Positions 24,654 through 35,730 of a stretch of DNA of 64,000 nucleotides are shown in pieces. The position numbers and the translations under genes were made by a program. Every line of letters starts with the position of its first letter. Within the stretch, counting starts at the first letter, position 1. Source of the DNA: Phocoena phocoena (lineage: Eukaryota > Chordata > Mammalia > Artiodactyla > Phocoenidae); the NCBI RefSeq assembly GCF_963924675.1, contig NC_089225.1, positions 113,617,094 to 113,681,093 on the forward strand, given 5' to 3'. Below the pieces are notes generated by a model, which made no database searches, had not been told where the DNA came from, and saw only the letters and a program-made list of their open reading frames with translations.

Positions 24654-24940
24654 CGCGGCGGCGGCGGCGGCGGCGGGCGCTCTAGCCCAGCGCGGACGCT
24701 CCGAGCCGCATCTCCTCAGCCTGCGCCGCCACCACCACCGCGGGCGGCGGGCGGGCGCTCGGGCGGCGGCGACAGCGGGGACGCGGCCGCGGCGCGCCGG
24801 GCCCAGGCGGCTGAGGCGGCGGCGCGGGCGGGCGGGCGGCGGGCGGGCGCGCGGGCTCGGGCGAGGCGGCGGCGGGGACGGTGCTCCGCGGCGGCGGCCC
24901 CACAACCTCCCCTCCTCATTCACAAAAAATTGACCCACGT
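24654..24940 (-). other. Predicted non-coding first exon of a minus-strand gene
   Basis: On the minus strand the sequence reads GCCGCCGCG then GTAAGCGCTG. This is a strong splice donor with the exon's last base at 24654 and the intron starting at 24653. The exon would be mostly GC-rich 5' UTR with a (CCG)7 tract next to the donor. The transcription start is not visible; I place it near 24940 because the upstream side changes to a CCAAT-box promoter layout. No conserved protein-coding frame with a good start codon is evident, so the coding start would lie in a later exon outside this window. The gene identity is not readable from this exon. Confidence 0.5.
24656..24676. repeat. (CGG)7 triplet repeat in the predicted 5' UTR
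   Basis: Seven perfect CGG triplets lie on the plus strand, read as CCG on the predicted transcript, two bases from the exon/intron border. Confidence 0.95.
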
Positions 24941-25047
24941 TGAACCATGATGCTGCTCCCCCCGCCAGCACCGAGCCGAGCGCTGATAGGCCAACCTCGA
25001 CGCCCGTCAGCCGCCCCGGCCCCTCCTCCCCGCCGGCGGCCCTGCAG

Positions 25048-25055
25048 CCATTGGC
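25048..25055 (-). promoter_or_regulatory. CCAAT box (NF-Y type)
   Basis: The plus strand reads CCATTGGC, so the minus strand reads GCCAATGG. It is the copy nearest the predicted start, about 110 bases upstream of 24940. Confidence 0.55.
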
Positions 25056-25180
25056 CGCGGCGGCCTTGCATCACCTCCCCTCGCGGGCCCCTCCCTCCCG
25101 CCCGGTTTCTAATGAAGAGCTCGTCAATTACGGCTCGGCCCCGCCCTCCGCCCGCCCTCCCCGGACGCCCGGCCGCCCCT

Positions 25181-25188
25181 CCATTGGC
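25181..25188 (-). promoter_or_regulatory. CCAAT box (NF-Y type)
   Basis: The plus strand reads CCATTGGC, in the same orientation and 133 bases beyond the first copy. Confidence 0.5.
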
Positions 25189-25320
25189 CCGCTGGGGCTG
25201 TGGGTACAGCCCCGCTTGCGCCCGCCCCTCGGCCCGCGGCAGCCAACCGCCAGGCCAGACGCCCTACGAAAGGCAGGGATGCTCCACCCCCCGCCCGCCT
25301 TCCCCTACCCGTCCCGATCC

Positions 25321-25328
25321 CCATTGGC
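25321..25328 (-). promoter_or_regulatory. CCAAT box (NF-Y type) near a GC box
   Basis: The plus strand reads CCATTGGC, 140 bases beyond the previous copy. A GC box GGGGCGGGGC lies 21 bases away at 25349-25358, a common CCAAT/Sp1 pairing. Confidence 0.55.
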
Positions 25329-25496
25329 TACCGGAGCTGCCAGTCCCAGGGGCGGGGCTATCAGAGGACGCGCCAGGCGCCAGCCGCTGGGCGCTTGGCG
25401 GTTGAGAAAGTGCAGGGAGCCTGGTCGGGTGGTGACTGTAAACACGGGCCCTGGCAAGCCCCACTCGCAGCCCCCAGAGAGCTGTCCCGCGCCGGC

Positions 25497-25503
25497 CCAT
25501 TGG
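25497..25503 (-). promoter_or_regulatory. CCAAT box (NF-Y type)
   Basis: The plus strand reads CCATTGG across the line break at 25500, 176 bases beyond the previous copy. Confidence 0.5.
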
Positions 25504-25587
25504 TCAGAACTGCGTGCCTGCGCGCCTGCTTGGCCCAGGCCGGGGCGCAGGCTCAGGCGGGGAGCCGGTAGGGCCCGGCCGCGGTCT

Positions 25588-25616
25588 CCATCTTGGGTAC
25601 TGGCAGTGGTCACGTG
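25588..25616. promoter_or_regulatory. YY1-like site and palindromic E-box
   Basis: CCATCTTGG at 25588-25596 is the reverse of CCAAGATGG, the YY1 core seen near many CpG-island starts. CACGTG at 25611-25616 within GGTCACGTGGT is a USF/MYC/TFE-type E-box. The pair may mark a start site of a plus-strand divergent transcript. Confidence 0.5.
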
Positions 25617-25765
25617 GTGCTGCCTGCTCCCGGAGACGCAGGGGCGGTGCGAAGGGCGAGTACGCAGGCGCGGCGGGCTCCGCCCTGCCCCGCGGCGGGA
25701 ACGCGGCCTTTGGGGTGGGGGGCCGGGCCGGTTGGCCTTCCCGGCGGGCGTGGGGCGGGCGCAGC

Positions 25766-25775
25766 GCGCCTGCGC
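25766..25775. promoter_or_regulatory. NRF1 site
   Basis: GCGCCTGCGC is a perfect match to the palindromic NRF1 consensus GCGCNTGCGC. Confidence 0.6.
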
Positions 25776-26059
25776 CGGCGGGAGGGCCCGGTCTGCGCGA
25801 GCGCGCTGTGGGCGTGAGTCCGAGTCCGAGTTCCTCGGCCCGGGGCGGCGGCGAAGGTTGGCCCCTTAGGTGGTCCCAGCCGCGTCCACGCCGCGCGGGG
25901 GTCCCGGCCGGCCCGATCACCCCCAGTGCTCAGCATTTGAAGGGTGCTGTGCTAAGTGACCGCGTGGTCCCTCTCCATGCCCTTCGGAGATCTGTTGGGC
26001 TGTCCCCCCGGAGGGCGTGGTGGGGTCTCCGGTGACCATCCCCCTGGCGATTCCTTTTC

Positions 26060-28250
26060 CACGGGGGTGTGACGCAGCCTCCGAGCCTCTGGGCGCCTAA
26101 CGCTTTTCAAGATCCCGTGTGTCCACCGAGTGGGGAAAGCGCTGACTGCGCGGAGTTGTGATGCCCCTGGAGCAGCCCGTCCTTAGTGTCAGACCTGCGT
26201 GGGGACAGCCCTGCCATCCCCCGCTGGAGAATGTAGTCTCCGGAGAATAGAAGGCTAGGGCAATGGTGTTCAAACTGCAGCGCTTTGGAACTGTTTTGTT
26301 TGTTTATAAAACACTTCCTTTAATAGAAGTGCTGTATGGGATCTATGTTTTAAATCGAAATGGTTCTAGAATTAATTTGCTTCCATGAAACCTGATACCG
26401 TGCAGGAGACTGGAACCTCAGGATGTTTCACACCACTGCTCAAAAATCTTGAGATTGAACAGCCAAATTTTGTTAAATATGTTGTCTCTTAACTAAAGCT
26501 GCTTCTTTCCCAGAAAGCAGAATATGAGGAACTCATTTAAGAGCTGCATCCCAGGGTGTTTTTTCCCTCGGATATACAATGTTCTTGCATGACAGGCTCC
26601 GTATCATGAACCCAGAGACCAGAATTGTACTGAAGGCCATATGCAGGCAGGCCAAATAGAACACGAACATTACTTATCTTGAGAACTTGGTCATGAAAGA
26701 AGAAAAAGCGGTGGAGAAACTTCCAGAAGTGAGGAGGTTATCAGAAACTGTCTGCTGGGTTAAGGGAGAGTCCTGATCTGACACCCTCTGCTCATTGTTA
26801 CATCGAGAAAAAAGGCACTGAGAAACCTTCATCACTGATTGACTTAAACTTGAGCTTTTACAAATTTCACCGCCCAAGTGCTTTTTCAGAAGAGAAAAGT
26901 AGAAACCATTCTGTTTTAATAAAAATCACTGCTTTGTGTTATCTTCTTTTGTTTTGTAATAAGGAAATTTTGATTTTTTTAAGTTCTCCAAAACTTAAAG
27001 TCATATCGGAGAATAGGCCAGTTTAATTATCGATCTTAGAATAATCCTAGAGGCAAACAGAGCTGAAACCTGATGGAGTATCTGACAAAGTCGACCTGTA
27101 GGATGCCGGGAGAAATGTGCGATTCCTTATTGTGAGGGCCTTTCCTTATAGAAATGAGCAGAGATTAATTTTACTATTCTTGATCAGTGATTCTTGGAGG
27201 AAAAAATGTGGTTATATGGATTTAAATACTATTTTCAAAAGGAAAATGGACAATTTTGCAATATGTATAATATCTTGAAATAATAAGTAATGATTAGAAA
27301 ACCTTGGGCATTCTAAGTAGAAATGCCTAAGATAGCTTAACTTTGAAGCAGATACATGGTGAATTGTAGACTTTTAAAACAAAGACATAGCTGAAGAAAA
27401 TGACCACTAGTGACCTGGCCAGTGATGGAAGCAGTACGCTGATCAAATTTTCATGGAAGGTGAAGTAAGATCAGTGGCTGAGAAGCATTTAGATGATAAA
27501 AATTAAGGTACAAAGTTATTTCACAGATTATTCAATGTGTACAGCAATCAGGAGAAAATACAGGGGAAATGCTGCCTATGCATCTAGTAAAACTCAGTGA
27601 ATGGGTACAAAATGAGAGAGACATGCCTGATTAAAAAGTCCCGTGAAGGAGGAGATCTGGGATGTGGATCGTAGGCGGGGTTAATCTAAAGGTAGAATCC
27701 TATCCAGGGAAATGAGTAGGCCCCTAGTCGTGCTAGTTAGGCCTCCCCCGAAGTCCTGAGAGCTCCTCCAGGGGAGTGAGGTATCTGGGAAATGTCGGGC
27801 CCCGATGGGGAGAAGACCCCCAATGCCCTTTTCTGGAGAAGAGGAACACGGGGGCCCGGGTGGCTGTGCGGGTCTGCAGGTCTCTGAGGGGCCGTCTGGC
27901 CAAAGGAGACCTGTTCACAGCCAGTAAGAAGAACTCAATATGACAGAGGTCTGCACAATAAAAGGGTGGTCTCTAACACTGTGGCTGAGGGCAAAGGGGA
28001 AGTGACAGCTGGAAGGCCAGGTAACATCCCCTTGAGGCATCCTACAAAGGCATTGTGCAGAGTTCCAACTCAAAGGGTTTTGTTTCAGAAGAAAACGAAT
28101 CCCAGTGTTAATAGAATGAAACAAATCCTTCGATCAGAAGTATAGACCCAAAGACTCAAAAAATTTTTTTAAATCTTGAATTAGAAGTTCAGCAAAGTGG
28201 CCAACTATAAAGATACAAAAACCAGACAAACTAAAAAACCCAGTAATTTT
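26060..28250. other. Gene-free AT-rich region right of the CpG island
   Basis: Only short open frames are present. Parts of 26600-26960 and 27570-27920 look like old repeat or LTR-like sequence, but I cannot name a family. No exon with paired splice sites was seen that would continue a plus-strand transcript from the island. Confidence 0.4.
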
Positions 28251-28254
28251 CAGA

Positions 28255-28345
28255 TGTACTAAACAATAGTTATAAATGTTACTATTTATTGAGCATTTGC
28301 TATGTGGCAAGCATTGGGCTAAGCTCTTGATATGCATTAGAAACA
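28255..28345 (+). repeat. MIR-like SINE fragment
   Basis: TTATTGAGCATTTGCTATGT then GGCAAGCATTGGGCTAAGC follows the MIR core in forward orientation. Confidence 0.65.
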
Positions 28346-28729
28346 CATGATGGAAGATTCCCAATCTACATTAGCAAAAGAACATTTTCAATACCTAAAT
28401 GTAATATGACATCCCAGGGGAACTTCGTGGGAATTGACAAAATGGTTGAATCGTTCAGCTGGAAGGATAAACATTTGAGAACAGCCCAAAAGAAGAGTAA
28501 TGAGGGAGAAACTGTGCTCCCAGAAAGCAAAACATATTATCCAGGCTCCATAATGACAACTACATGGTCCTGGCTGAGATCGATGGAAAATAATAGAAAG
28601 TAAAGAAACGGCCCCAAGCAAGCAGAAGAACTCCATCAGATATCCAGCCAGTAGGTGCACTCTGTGCGAGTACTGTTTGCTAAATATTTTGAACATCACT
28701 CCTGCAAGGATTTAAAATATAATAAAGGC

Positions 28730-29246
28730 AGCTTTTCAAATCAGTGAGAAAACAGTGTGATAGAACCCTTTTTAATAATTTGGAGAGAAAAGAAGAAAGT
28801 TGGATTCCTACCTCATCAAATGGAATAAAGATTTAAGTGTTAAAACATAAAAGCCATAGAAATACTAAGAAAAAACTGTCAGTGGACATCTGTATAGGGT
28901 TATGGAATAGAACACCACCAACAATTGTAAAGGGGAATATTGATACATTTGACTATGTTACAAGTAAAATTTGGGGTACAATCAGCAAGGAACTAGATGA
29001 ATCCCAATTGTAGCATATTCATACAAGGGAATATTAGCAATAAAAAAAAAAGGATGGGGCTTCCCTGGTGGCGCAGTGGTTGAGAGTCCGCCTGCCGATG
29101 CAGGGGACGCGGGTTCGTGCCCCGGTCCGGGAAGATCCCACATGCCGCGGAGCGGCTGGGCCCGTGAGCCATGGCCACTGAGCCTGCGCGTCCGGAGCCT
29201 GTGCTCCGCAACCGGAGAGGCCGCAACAGTGAGAGGCCCGCGTACC

Positions 29247-29285
<39 letters not shown>

Positions 29286-30220
29286 GAACTACTGATACAG
29301 ATGAATGGATGTCAAATACATCATAAGAAATGCCTGACACAAAAGATTATATACTCTATGACTCCATTAATATGAAATCCAGGAACTAGCTTAAAGAATC
29401 TATAGGGATGTCAATCAGAAGCCTGGTCCTCTTTGAGGGTGGGGGGCAGGCAGAGGACCGACTGGGAAACCTGGCGTAAGAGAGCTCTCCAAGGCAATGG
29501 AGATGACCATACATACATCTTGACTGGGGTGGAAGTCACTTAGCAAAACTCATGGGATTGAAGAGCTGTGCCTTTTTTTTTAGAGAGAGATTTTAACCTC
29601 AAAAGAAAAAGTGCTGGTTGCAGTAGCTGCCCCCCAATATGGGGGTGGGGTGGGGAGGAATGGAACCCCTTGCTGCATTAAAAACACAAATAAGTTTAAA
29701 GACAAATGACTGGAAGGTCACCATGTTTCAGAAAAGCTTGGTCCCCTTCACAGGTAAGCAGCTTTCAAAGAAGAAAAAGATGAACATTCCAAAAGCAGGA
29801 TGGGCAGGGACATGAAGAGGGAACACAAAAGGAGAAATGCCCAGTAAACAGGACAAAAAGTTCCACTCCCTAATAATAAGAGAAGTGTGATGCTTTATCT
29901 ACCTATGTGATAAGAGCAAATGTGAAGAAGTAAACACTTTTACACATTTTAACAGCGGGTGTCAACGGGGAGAAACCTTCAGACAGCTACCAAACTAGAC
30001 ACACAAATAAACCTGAAAAGTTTGCATATCCTTTCATCTCATGACTCCACCTCTAGAACTTCATTCTAATGAAATAAGCGTGGATGTTGATAAAGATTTA
30101 GCTAAAAGTGTCCAACATTGATCGGAAGATATATGGATATCTGTATCTGTATCTCCAAGTTTACAAAAATAGGGGATTTAATATCATGGAAAGAAATTCA
30201 CATTCTAGTTTTAAGTGACA
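28730..30220 (+). mobile_element. Old L1 (L1M type) 3' part, interrupted by a SINE
   Basis: Segments such as AATACTAAGAAAAAACTGTC and GGGAATATTAGCAATAAAAA before the SINE, and TATACTCTATGACTCCATTA after it, follow the end of L1 ORF2 and its 3' UTR in forward orientation. The 29860-30220 part (CCTTTCATCTCATGACTCCA) continues the old L1 3' pattern less clearly. All frames are broken. Confidence 0.6.
29057..29280 (+). mobile_element. Cetacean CHR-type SINE, full length
   Basis: The element starts GGGCTTCCCTGGTGGCGCAG. It has a polymerase III A box (TGGCGCAGTGG) and a B box (GGTTCGTGCC) of a tRNA-derived head. A body of about 192 bp ends CGTACCGC, followed by an uninterrupted 32-base poly-A (29249-29280). 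It is flanked by direct repeats ending AGGATG, at 29051-29056 and 29281-29286 plus the adjoining A run. The intact tail and duplication point to a recent insertion into the older L1 around it. This family is characteristic of whales and their close relatives. Confidence 0.93.
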
Positions 30221-30429
30221 AGGAAGACCATTAAACATCATCACAATTTGTTACAGTTTTTATAAATGCGAACGTGTATAGACACAGAAGAGACAGGAAG
30301 ATGTCCATCAGAATATTCCAGGGCTTTCTCCAAAGTGTATGGGATGTTTTTGTTCTCCTTTTGCTCATCCCAGCTTTCTGGATTCTCCAGTGAACATGGA
30401 TTGCTTTCATGTTAAAAAACAAAAATTCT

Positions 30430-32290
30430 CCAAAAGGACATGAAGTTAACCCAGAAACACGCGGGGCAAGTAGCTGAGAGAATCTGTCAGGCCGGTCAGG
30501 GATGTGCGGGGCTGCAGGACACGTGGGGAGAAGGGGCCAAGTTAGAGGGGAGGCAGCAAAGACGGATCAAGGTGTGTGTTTGGGCGGCGGGGGGAGGGTA
30601 GCTCAAGGCTCATCTTGAGATTTCCATCTCCTCCAGGTACCTTTTCTCTGCAGCTTGAAGCCCCACCCGCAAGCCTCTCTCCCCAGACTCAGTGCAGACA
30701 AGGAGGCTCAGCCAGGCAACTGAAGTCAGTAGTGAGCAGAGTCCTGAACCACCATGGACCAGAGAGCTGGTGTGGAGGCTCACCCGGATCCTCCTGGCCA
30801 CGTGTTGGGCTTGGATCATTGATTAGGTGGAGGAGACCTTGACTGGGCCGGTCCAAGCAAAACCTGCCAAAGATGGAGATCCCGTCTTGTTTGTTTTCCC
30901 TTGTTATGTGTTTTGAGAGGCAATTTGCAGGTCCGCAGCATATATAATGGGAAGTAGGTGCAGTCGTGGGAGGGGGCGAGGAGCACGGAAGTGTAGGAAC
31001 TGCAGGAGGAAGGGGCCCCGGAGGCTGGAGGCTGGAGGCTGAAGGCTGGAAAGGGCTGGCGTCAGAGGCCATTGACATTTCAGGGAAGCAGAGAGGTGAG
31101 TGGATGGGAGGCGAGAATATCAGTTTGAACATGATTGTATTTTGAGAAATTGAATCGCCGAGTGTCTTAGCCTAGGTCCCCCAGAGCAGAGCCTGACACA
31201 GGGCTCAGGTGCCAGCAGCTGCTTGGGATTGTGGTCCCAAGGGGCAGGGGTGATGGAAAGGGGGGCTGGGGATGGGGATGGAGAGGGAAGGAGTGTCGGT
31301 GCTGGGCTGTGCCGTCCAGCTGGCCAGAACTGTCCACCTGGGGGAAGGGAAGAGCGGAGTGCTCTCCTGGGGTAGAGAACCCTGTGTGCGTGCAGGAAAC
31401 AGGTTCTGCCGTTTGGACAGGGAATCCTAGGAATCCTCCTCCCTGGTTACCTAGAGCAGGATCTAGAACAGGGAGCATGGGCCCCAGGTGAGTACCACCG
31501 CTCAGCCCCACACACTTCCCACCCTGGGGGATAGATCCGCTGGAAGAGGGCCAGAGTGGGTCCTGGAGAGCGTGAGCCCAGGCCAGGGGCCCCTCTTCTC
31601 AGGTCGAAGGGAGGGTCTGAAAAGCTCAGGCAGGAAAACCCTTGACCGGGAGGGGACTCCAAAGGGAAAGGGGAGAGGTGGGTACAAAGAGAGACTTGTT
31701 TCTAGGGGCAGGGGCAGGATGCTGGGGATGGCACCTTAACTGTGTAATAGTTAAGGTCACAACTGAGACACAGGGGCCAGCACAGGCTGGTAGCAATAAC
31801 AACAGGCAGCGTTCGTGCGCCTGCTACGAGCCTGGCGTGTCGGAAACAGCTCAGGTGGGTGTTGGAAAGGGGGCTGAAAGACGTGGCCAAGTGGTGCCAA
31901 GTGCCCGGCCAGAGCCAGAGGTGGTGCATTTGTGATGGCTCCAGGCCCTTTGTTTTTGCAAAGAACCTGTATGGTTGGATGGCCGCAGGCTGGGATGAAG
32001 TGCCAAGGAATGAGGAGGCTGAGTGTTGGCCACAGTGGGGGATGTGACTCACTACAGGGTCAGGAAGGCACGAGAGATAGATGAAGGGCAGAATGGAGGA
32101 ACTGGGGGTTTCACGAGCTGTATCAGCAGGTGGGCTCAGGTTAGGGGCAGAAAGAACTGGAGACGTGGAAGGTTATGGAAAGATGTTGTTACTTGCAGTT
32201 TGATTTCAGCAGCAGAGGAGAGGGCAGAGAGCAGGACTCAGACAACCTGAAAGCATTCTCCTTGCAAGAGCCCTAGGAATGATGCCTAGA
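30430..32290. other. Moderately GC-rich region, no gene recognised
   Basis: The region contains a short GGCTGGAGGCTGGAGGCTG direct repeat near 31022-31050 and several 60-150 codon frames that overlap in opposite directions. No domain or reliable exon was seen. The start, 31160-31250, may be an old LTR or L1 piece. Confidence 0.4.
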
Positions 32291-32299
32291 AGATAAGAT

Positions 32300-34030
32300 T
32301 TTTAAAACCACATGACTAAGTGCACAAGAAAGTAAGGGAAATCCCCAGAGGCCCAAAGTGAAGGAGGAAATAAAGATTAGCAAGCTCCTCAATGCTGTCT
32401 TAATTAGGAGGAACCCTTCGCTGGGGCGCTCTATCTCAGGGCTTTGGTTTCAATGCCCAGCTGGAGAGTTGGGTGTGAGGCTTCTGTGTGGAGCTGGGGT
32501 TTTCAAGCTCTGTGTCCTTGGTGAGAGGACAGACCAGGAGAAATCTGCCCACCGGAACAGAGACCAAGGAACAGCATCTCTCTCCACCTTGGCTCTCAGT
32601 GGGAAAATTGGTCACCTGGGAACTTGCTGCAGGGCTGCCCTCTCTTGGGTTCGAATTCACACCACCTGCAGGATCTTGGAACCCTCAGGCCAAGAAGGTC
32701 ACAAAAAAGTAGTCCAGGGGTGGGGTACTCTTGGGGGTGTCTGGCAGAAGCCAATAGCTCTAACGACAGGAACACTGCAACCCACAGCCAAAGCACCATC
32801 AGAATGAGCTCACAACCTAAAATTACAAAATGCGAAGGAAGTAGTTCACCATGGGCAACAGTCAGCGTATAAATAAAGAGCAGGATCGTATTTCCACCCA
32901 AGAAATTGAGGTCCTAGAAGAGAGCTTAGTATGTGTGTGTGTGTGAGAAACAACTAGGGAAGTTAAGGAAGGATGAGCAACAAAAGAGTAAGACAAGAAA
33001 AGGACAAGATGAATCTTTGAAACAAGTAAAACTCTCAGATAGGCAGAGCGAAGTAATTAAAATTTAAAATTCAGTGAGGAAGATAAAAATCACATTAGAA
33101 TAACAGAAAGCATCGTCAGCAAACTAGAAGATAGCTCTGAGGAAATAATCCCAATGAAGACCAGAGAGAAGAGGAGATAGAAGCAGAGGTTTAGGAGGAG
33201 AGCGGGAGCTGCATCAGTGCCCTGCTGGGGGACGCTCCCAAGCCCAGCTGCTGGAAGTTGCCTGCTGGTGGCTCACAGCTGTGTCCTTCTCCAGAGAGCT
33301 GTCCTTGGTCAAAGGGAGTCACCTCACCTCCTCTCCCAGAGGGGGAGCCCCCCACCAAGGCCAACATCTGACTGATAGCAGTAGAAAAGATCAGCAGTCC
33401 CCCCACTGAGTTCGCCATGGGATTGGGCCAAGCTGAGGCTTGAGCCTAAATCACAAGTCTATTAAGTTTCTCGCCTGCCCTACTGTGCTACCCTCGGAAC
33501 AATTCCTCAATGAATCATTTGCACAAGCATCCTTGCCTCCTTCCAGCTCTACTTCTTGGGTATCTGATCCACTGCGAGGCATTCCAGCAGGAGAGAGTGG
33601 AGGAGGGGCAAGATAACAGTGAGAAGTTCCTAGAACTAATGAAGGAAGAGGATCCTCAGATTCAGGAAGTCCTCCAAGTCCTGAGGATGGGAAATAAGAG
33701 TAATTACACACTGTTCATTCGATGGTAGTATTGCTCAATGCCAACAAGAAAGAAGCTTTCTGAAAAGAAACCCGAAAGAAATGACAGATTCCCTCCTAAG
33801 GAATGACAGTTGGACTGATCGCCCACAGTCTTCCAGACTTCTTAGTACCCCACGATAGAAGCCAAAATCATGTTTTCAAAGTGCTAAGAGAAAATATGGA
33901 TTAGCCTACAATTCTGGGCCAGCTGAGCTTTCATTCAATGATGAAGGTAAAATCATGACACTTTCCAGACAAACACTGAGAGCATCTACCACTGAAAGAC
34001 TCACTGACAGAACTAAGCAAGGACATTAGA
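32300..34030 (+). mobile_element. Old L1 (L1M/HAL1 type), ORF1 region, decayed
   Basis: Several blocks keep the order of an old L1 ORF1 region in forward orientation: AACTAGAAGATAGCTCTGAG near 33122, GATCCTCAGATTCAGGAAGT near 33650, AAAGTGCTAAGAGAAAATAT near 33877 and TCATTCAATGATGAAGGTAA near 33931. The 72-codon plus-strand frame at 33510-33728 belongs to this L1 and is not a host gene. The stretch 33190-33500 does not fit L1 and may be a separate insertion. Confidence 0.6.
32930..32945. repeat. Short (TG)n run
   Basis: Alternating TG over 16 bases lies inside the L1 region. Confidence 0.8.
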
Positions 34031-34239
34031 CCAGGTAGCAGACATTGTGGGTGCCCCCCCACCGCAAATCCGTGGCTACTCACAGCTCAGGACCAGCAGC
34101 ACCCAGGGGTCCCACTGCTGCACCTGCTGCCTTCTGCCTGAGGGCAGCCTGGACATGCTAAGAGATGGTGCCCTGGACCAACTTCTAGTGACCAAGAGGA
34201 GTGGGTACCACCAGGCTCCTCTCCTCACAGTGGTGACAC

Positions 34240-34480
34240 TCTGAGGGGTGCTCTGGGCGTTTTCCAGAGGCCCCATCAGAATGAGCCCCAGTTGCCCAAA
34301 GCGATGAGCTGTGCATTCAAGCACACTGTGTTGGCCGCCTTCCTTTCCTCTCTCAGGTCCCCACTCCCCTATCCCATGCCCAGGGGTCGCCTCCCCAAAT
34401 AAACTGCATGTGCTCAAACCCTTTTCTTTGGGACAGGCGGGGACCCAACCTGAGACATGGCACCGGAACTGGTCCTAGGA
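34240..34480 (+). mobile_element. LTR-like 3' end (uncertain)
   Basis: AATAAA at 34398-34403 is followed by CTTTGGGACAGGCGGGGACC and a CCAACCTGAGAC end, the style of R/U5 ends of old mammalian LTRs. The left boundary and family are unclear. Confidence 0.3.
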
Positions 34481-34554
34481 AGCTGACCTTCAGGATGGGG
34501 TCCTCTTGCCGGTGGGACGTGACGCAGCCGTAACGCTGGTGTGTGCAGGCACCG

Positions 34555-34728
34555 CAGTTACTGAGACTGGCATCCTAGTGGCACAGTTACTGAGATTGGC
34601 ATCCTAGGGGCACAGTTACTGAGATTGGCGTCCTAGGGGCACAGTTACTGAGATTGGCATCCTAGGGGCACAGTTACTGAGATTGGCATCCTAGGGGCAC
34701 AGTTACTGAGATTGGCGTCCTAGGGGCA
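34555..34728. repeat. 29-bp minisatellite, 6 copies
   Basis: Six head-to-tail copies of a 29-bp unit start CAGTTACTGAGATTGGC. They differ only at a few sites (GCATCC versus GCGTCC, and GAGACTGG and TAGTGGC in the first copy). Confidence 0.97.
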
Positions 34729-35627
34729 CAGAGCAAAGAGGAAGAGAGCACTCTGAGTAATGTGGGGATCCAGCACTTGGGAGATGGGGAGCAAAGTGCA
34801 ATTGTAAGGATGGTGGAGTTGATTTCATGGAAAGAAAGAAAACAAAAGGCCAACCAGCCAGTGGACGCCTTGGGGCATCGTGCAGAAGGCGGCACTGGAA
34901 GAGGGCCAACTGTGCCCCCAAATCAGCCTGACCTCTGAGCACAGGTACGTCAGTGTCTCTGCTGCTAAAGCCAAGAGGCTGGCGGGGAAGGAAGAGATCC
35001 TGAACGCAGAGGGTGCCGGAGAAAATGTGCCGAGAACCTCAACCTCTGCATTCTCCTAAAAGGAGCGGCCTCTCCCCGGGCAGGAGGAGGGGTCTCTGAA
35101 GCCTCAGCTGGCACAATGCCCCGCCCCCCACCCCGTACCCAACCCAAGACCCGCCTCACCAGCCCTCTTTGCTTCTAGAGCAAAGGTCAACTCCACGCGT
35201 GGGCCAGACTGAGGGCTCACAGCTCCCACTGCAGGAGTGGACTCCGATCACGTGGGCGGGAACGGAGACCTTGAGGGTGCAGAGCAGCGAGAGCAGAGCA
35301 GAGCTCTCCTCGCACAGAGGAGGGGTGTTGACATGGGGTCCTCTTCTGCCACTCAGGGTTCAGCATCCCGGGAAGGAGCCAGAGCTGTTAGGAGGCCAGA
35401 GTGTCCCCTGGAAACGTGGGGTAGTGGCCACCAGCGGAAGAGGGATGGCGCCAGACCTGCTGTGGCTCCGAGAGGTGGGCAAGCTGGAGAGGGTTTGGGG
35501 GCTCTGAATCTCGGGGCCACACAGGGATTCTTCTTCCACCCCAAGTCTCTCCCACAGGGGCTCTGGGCTCGCAGATCCACCTTGGGGTCTTTCCCCAGTT
35601 CCATTCATAGTAGGTGGTAAGATTTGC

Positions 35628-35730
35628 TTTGTGGCCCAGTATGTGGTCATGGCCAGTGTTCATCAATGTTCCGTATATGACTGAAAAGAAATGCTAATTT
35701 AGGAGTGCAGAAATCTTTCGATACTTGAAC
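35628..35730 (-). mobile_element. L1 ORF2 fragment, inverted relative to the main block
   Basis: TGTGGCCCAGTATGTGGTCA then TGGCCAGTGTTCATCAATGT is the reverse complement of the unit repeated at 36786-37064, with moderate divergence. The following bases (GGAGTGCAGAAATCTTT) also match it. Confidence 0.6.

Larger units (their letters stand above)
24100..26050. promoter_or_regulatory. CpG island promoter region, possibly bidirectional
   Basis: The sequence is dominated by C and G with abundant CpG, while flanking DNA to the right is AT-rich and CpG-poor. It holds the minus-strand first exon with its splice donor. Upstream of that exon lie four ATTGG (reverse CCAAT) boxes at 25050, 25183, 25323 and 25499, a GC box GGGGCGGGGC at 25349-25358, CCATCTTGG (YY1-like) at 25588-25596, CACGTG at 25611-25616 and a perfect NRF1 site at 25766-25775. 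A GTGAGT donor on the plus strand at 25814 would allow a divergent transcript. There is no TATA box, as usual for CpG-island promoters. Confidence 0.85.

Noticed and set aside
24654..24940. Naming the gene of the first exon (ZMIZ1 came to mind)
   Set aside because: Only a GC-rich 5' UTR and one donor are visible; memory of the UTR is not reliable enough to assign a symbol.
24940..25869. 309-codon plus-strand open frame in the CpG island
   Set aside because: Stop codons are rare by chance in such GC-rich sequence. Other frames are open too, the peptide is P/R/A-rich without a domain, and it overlaps promoter motifs.
33510..33728. Small protein with a signal-like N-terminus
   Set aside because: The surrounding sequence is an old L1 ORF1 region in the same orientation, and the frame is a decayed piece of it.
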